64,000 nucleotides of DNA, taken from the NCBI RefSeq assembly GCF_000209165.1, contig NC_009068.1:1116001-1180000 (forward strand), read 5' to 3'. The notes under the pieces were generated by a model. The model was not told the DNA's origin. It saw nothing but the letters and a program-made list of their open reading frames with translations, and ran no database searches. Below, one piece after another: positions 61,086 to 64,000 of the stretch. Made by a program: the position numbers and the translations under genes. The stretch is from Scheffersomyces stipitis CBS 6054 (Eukaryota; Ascomycota; Pichiomycetes; Serinales; Debaryomycetaceae). Position 1 is the stretch's first letter; each line of letters starts with the position of its first letter.

Positions 61086-61110
61086 CTAAAAGGAGCTACC
61101 CTTCAGACAC
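60866..61110. repeat. Four degenerate ~70-bp repeats, each with a GC-rich hairpin
   Basis: The motif TTyGCCTTa-rGGGGC recurs at 60872, 60942, 61010 and 61081 (spacings 70, 68, 71). AGATCTTGyATT precedes it at 60927 and 60996. Unit 1 has a perfect 9-bp stem TTAAGGGGC/GCCCCTTAA (60878-60886, 60891-60899; loop TGCT). Unit 3 has GGCAAC/GTTGCC (61022-61027, 61033-61038). Units 2 and 4 form weaker hairpins. Unit 4 overlaps the end of BTN1. Confidence 0.75.
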
Positions 61111-62357
61111 CAGTCCCTGCCCCTTTGCACTTGCAAGCCGCAAAGTTTTGTTTCAAGCCACCAGTTGATACACCCGGCTAAAACTATACCCAAGCTGTCG
61201 CTAATGGAAACACATCCCATAGAAAATTCTCGTTCAGTCTTGGGTATGTCTTCACTAACTGACATGAAAGTGTTTACATACAGAAAGCCGCCTAGGAGCC
61301 CTTCGTAGAAAATAAGCCCCATAAGAGGCCAGATGGAACTAAAGGGAGCATCGTAAACAGACTGGTAGAGTGTAATAACGACATTGGCGAACTGAAGCAA
61401 TGACAACGCATATAGCTGTTTGATTCTTATGCCGAAATTCATCGAGGACCGCAGAATGAAAACTCCTAGTTGATACAAGAATCCGTAGACAACATAAATA
61501 TCTCTGTAAGTCGAGAACAACCAATGAGGCAAGTCGTCCAAAGGAAACAATAAGGTAGGAGATATTCCCTGGTTGATTACATACTCTGAAACATATACGG
61601 AACTCAATGGTAGCATGTACGGAAGTACTAGCGGTGTGATTAGAGTTATAGTTTTAGAAACATGGAGTTTCAAGCTTTCTAGACTGTATGTCTTAGGTTC
61701 GTATAATTCGCCGTCGATGCGGTCCAAAGACTCTAACTCTGTTTCCACTGGGTCTATCTGAGTTTCCTCGTCGAATATCGGTTCATACACATTTTCACTT
61801 AGTCCAGGTGATGGTAGGAGCAAGTAGAAAGTAGCAAGGAAACCGAGCGGAACCAAAGCAAAGAGCAAGAGTACTAACCATACCTTGATTCCCAAGATGT
61901 TTGTCATGAACATGAACAAGAAGCTGCCAAAAAGACCAGCACCTCCAGTCCCACTAGCAAAGCCTCCTAGCGACATTTCTTCGTTATAATAGTGGGTCAA
62001 TTGCAAAAACGAAACTTCTCCAAACCCCGAGGAAAACGAAGCTAGAACTATTCCAAACACTTTGACGCCGATGGAACTTTCAGGAGTCAAGCTGATTAAT
62101 AACATTCCCAAAGATGAAAGTGCTACGAGAGACCATATTCTCGAGACATACGATATCGTATGAATAAAGAAGGGAGCAGTGAGCTTGAATATAAAAGCTG
62201 GGACAACATCAGCCAATAGTACCACAGCCTTGGGAGTAGCAGCACCAACCAAGTCAATAGCGGCAGATAGGATTACCACGTAAAGGATATTGTTTAGGAG
62301 TCCAAAGAGAAAGAAGGAAGTGAAGATTTTTGTGGATTCTGGTACTATTAAGCTCAT
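61086..62357 (-). CDS. BTN1: Btn1, battenin/CLN3 homologue
   Basis: 423 residues from an ATG. CLN3-family proteins are multi-pass proteins of the vacuole/lysosome and Golgi; yeast Btn1 influences vacuolar pH, arginine uptake and late-Golgi transport. The core family signatures are present: FFLFGLLNNILYVVILSAA (residues about 14-32), FSSGFGEVSFLQLTHYY (about 108-124), GGFASGTGGAGLFGSF (about 130-145) and YEGLLGGFLYVNTFMSVSEDIP near 355. About ten hydrophobic segments are visible. The C-terminus ends CGLQVQRGRDWCLKGSSF; the stop lies inside the last hairpin repeat unit, so the 3' end of the gene was formed partly from the repeat. Confidence 0.93.
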   Translation of the reverse strand: MSLIVPESTKIFTSFFLFGLLNNILYVVILSAAIDLVGAATPKAVVLLADVVPAFIFKLTAPFFIHTISYVSRIWSLVALSSLGMLLISLTPESSIGVKVFGIVLASFSSGFGEVSFLQLTHYYNEEMSLGGFASGTGGAGLFGSFLFMFMTNILGIKVWLVLLLFALVPLGFLATFYLLLPSPGLSENVYEPIFDEETQIDPVETELESLDRIDGELYEPKTYSLESLKLHVSKTITLITPLVLPYMLPLSSVYVSEYVINQGISPTLLFPLDDLPHWLFSTYRDIYVVYGFLYQLGVFILRSSMNFGIRIKQLYALSLLQFANVVITLYQSVYDAPFSSIWPLMGLIFYEGLLGGFLYVNTFMSVSEDIPKTEREFSMGCVSISDSLGIVLAGCINWWLETKLCGLQVQRGRDWCLKGSSF

Positions 62358-63067
62358 TATAAAGAATGCTTGGAATTAATAGGCAATTATAACTATGACT
62401 GTCAAGCAGTATAGATAGATGTTGTGTAACTTATAAATTGGGAATTGATTCTGGCCAATATGACTTCAATTGAAGTGCCTGAATATCAATTGTGGAGGAA
62501 GTTCTAGTTGTAATACATAGAAGCCAAAATGAGTTTTAGTTTCTGGTGAACAATTTGAATTACAACGAAGAGTAGTTCAAATTAACAGGTATTTCCGGAC
62601 GTCAGGCCAAAAGATAGCAATTGTATAATTTCAATCAATTGAATAGTAATTCACAAATGTTATGGAATTGTTGGTGGGTGTGATTTAGCACCTGTATTCA
62701 GAATTGGTGATCTTACTATTACCAGAATGCAAGATGTTTCAAAGATGATCTACAGCGACAATCTACAATTGCAAATATAAGAATCTTGAAGAATTTGCTG
62801 ATGGACTCTGAATATTCAACTTATGTGGATAACTGAATAGATTAAGAATTACAGTATGAAAAGCTGAATCAGTGATGACGTAATCCCTGAGTATCTGAAG
62901 ATATACAGAAATTTAGCCTCAGAACAGTGGATTAGCCTAAGAGGAGGAATGATAGACGAGCTTGTCAATTCTGGAGTAAGTTTCCTGAACGCCGCTGAGG
63001 TATTATTGTACATTAAACATATATATTCGTATAATCATAAACAACTGAAAGAGATAAAGTTGTACGT
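62358..63067. other. 0.7 kb intergenic region upstream of BTN1
   Basis: AT-rich; it includes TATATATA-like sequence at 63017-63028 in the 3' region of the next gene. No ATG frame of note. I see no recognised element. Confidence 0.35.
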
Positions 63068-63541
63068 CTAGGATGATTTTGCTTCATTCATATACTCAAA
63101 CTCTTCTGGCAAGCAACTGCTTAGAAATGTGCACAACAACGCAATCGCCGTCGTGAAAGACAATACTCTGAACAACTCAGCACAAACAGGCACTCTTGCT
63201 GTTAATCTTGTCACTGCAATAAAACCAACATAGACTGCCAAAAGGGTGAAAATATTTGATAGAAACCGAATCAGCGATACACCATTCAGCTTGAAGAACA
63301 AATCAGCTCTATCGTGAAAGGTGTAGTGAAATTCAGTCCAGAAAGGGCCCAATGATACAATGAATAAAATAGCTAATACCCACCTTGAACGCCTTTTCTG
63401 TTCAGATGTTGCACGTTCACTACGTTTTGCTAGAATGGTGTTCAAGAAAACAACCATGGGATCTCTTCTTTGTCTGACTGAAGGCTCAGAGAAGTCTTGT
63501 GATTCGATCTTCTCGATCTCTGTTTCGGGAAGCTGGTTCAT
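63068..63541 (-). CDS. Small membrane protein of unknown function
   Basis: 157 residues from an ATG. It has three or four likely membrane segments: RWVLAILFIVSLGPFWTEF (about 53-71), NIFTLLAVYVGFIAVT (about 96-111) and ELFRVLSFTTAIALLCTFLSS (about 122-142), with a charged N-terminus (ETEIEKIESQDFSEPSVRQRR). I do not recognise the family. The length, ATG start and hydrophobic pattern support it as a real gene. Confidence 0.6.
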   Translation of the reverse strand: MNQLPETEIEKIESQDFSEPSVRQRRDPMVVFLNTILAKRSERATSEQKRRSRWVLAILFIVSLGPFWTEFHYTFHDRADLFFKLNGVSLIRFLSNIFTLLAVYVGFIAVTRLTARVPVCAELFRVLSFTTAIALLCTFLSSCLPEEFEYMNEAKSS

Positions 63542-64000
63542 TCTGACGGCGTTATATCAATCTCTATTTCTTTACACTGTCAGCTAATCTTCTATTGTCC
63601 TACGAACTGATAACAAATGGTTGTACAGCAATTTCATTAGCTCTTTTGTTTGTTCTTAAGAAAGAAGGGGTGATATCTTTTATGCACCAGCACGACCACT
63701 TTTTGCATATGTTTTTGCAATTCAACTCCATAAGTCAAATGATAAGACAACAGCATTTCTTACTTTGTGTCATTATCCAGTTTATCTGTCTTTCTTCTCC
63801 CTGCTTCCGCCTCCTTTCCAGAGAAACCTGATTCTCAAATCTGTGGAATCTTCTGGTTTTCCCCGATTTATTCTCTTTGCTTTTGCAATCTGGGACCAAA
63901 TGCGAAGCAACTGTCAGAGTGAGAGTCGCACAAAAAAGGCTAACTATATGCACTCCAATAATTATTCCTGTCTGCTGTTTCTTCTGCTCTTTTTCTCTTT
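63542..64000. other. Right edge of the window
   Basis: Upstream region of the 63068-63541 gene. CT-rich plus strand with T-tracts; no ATG frame that I can support. A gene may begin beyond the edge. Confidence 0.3.

Noticed and set aside
1..64000. CRISPR arrays, prophage, insertion sequences, bacterial-type operons
   Set aside because: None present; the window is typical yeast nuclear DNA with monocistronic genes and spliceosomal introns.

Overview
This is a nuclear DNA segment from a budding yeast. The best fit is the CTG-Ser1 clade (Debaryomycetaceae, Scheffersomyces-like). The reasons are an uninterrupted series of ascomycete-yeast orthologues, short introns with GTAAGT donors and TACTAAC branch points, two nuclear genes of the complex I NDUFB7 type (so not a Saccharomyces-type yeast lacking complex I), a Brg1-type GATA factor with a very long upstream region, and near absence of CTG in strongly expressed genes such as RPT1. 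CTG codons should probably be read as serine, so translations that use leucine are locally wrong. Several long open frames begin at TTG or GTG only because no ATG is present. In those cases I chose the first ATG, proposed a spliced exon, or marked the start as uncertain.

Layout. 0.2-7.6 kb is a compact mitochondrial and ribosomal cluster: Mtm1 carrier, Pil1-like BAR protein, Mic27, Rsm22 and Rps27. After 2.2 kb of non-coding DNA, 9.8-16.8 kb holds an unknown fungal membrane protein, an F-box protein and TRAPPII Trs65, followed by an intron-containing tRNA-Pro. 18.7-29.4 kb holds saccharolysin Prd1, glycyl-tRNA synthetase Grs1 with a possible non-AUG mitochondrial form, a Baeyer-Villiger-type monooxygenase, a GPR89-like channel protein and Mhr1/mL67. 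30.6-38.8 kb holds a Zn2Cys6 regulator, Rpt1, Rpc25, an RBM42-like RRM protein and a Mrx15/TMEM223 protein. 39.4-45.9 kb holds an LRR/F-box-like protein, an unrecognised low-complexity protein with a motif-rich 1.5 kb promoter, and Cue5. 47.4-49.1 kb holds two spliced NDUFB7-like genes side by side and tRNA-His. A 6 kb gene-free region then leads to the GATA factor at 55.1 kb, with 3 kb of mostly empty DNA behind it. 59.3-63.5 kb holds a CECR5-like HAD protein, Btn1 and a small membrane protein.

There is no operon-like logic, as expected for a yeast. A clear theme is mitochondrial biogenesis: Mtm1, Mic27, Rsm22, Mhr1, Mrx15, the two NDUFB7-like proteins, the mitochondrial form of GlyRS and the CECR5-like protein. 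I found no mobile element, CRISPR array or biosynthetic cluster. The least explained parts are the long non-coding regions around 41.5-43.0, 49.1-55.1 and 56.1-59.3 kb, the repeated hairpins behind BTN1, and genes whose 5' ends need splicing or non-AUG initiation to make sense.
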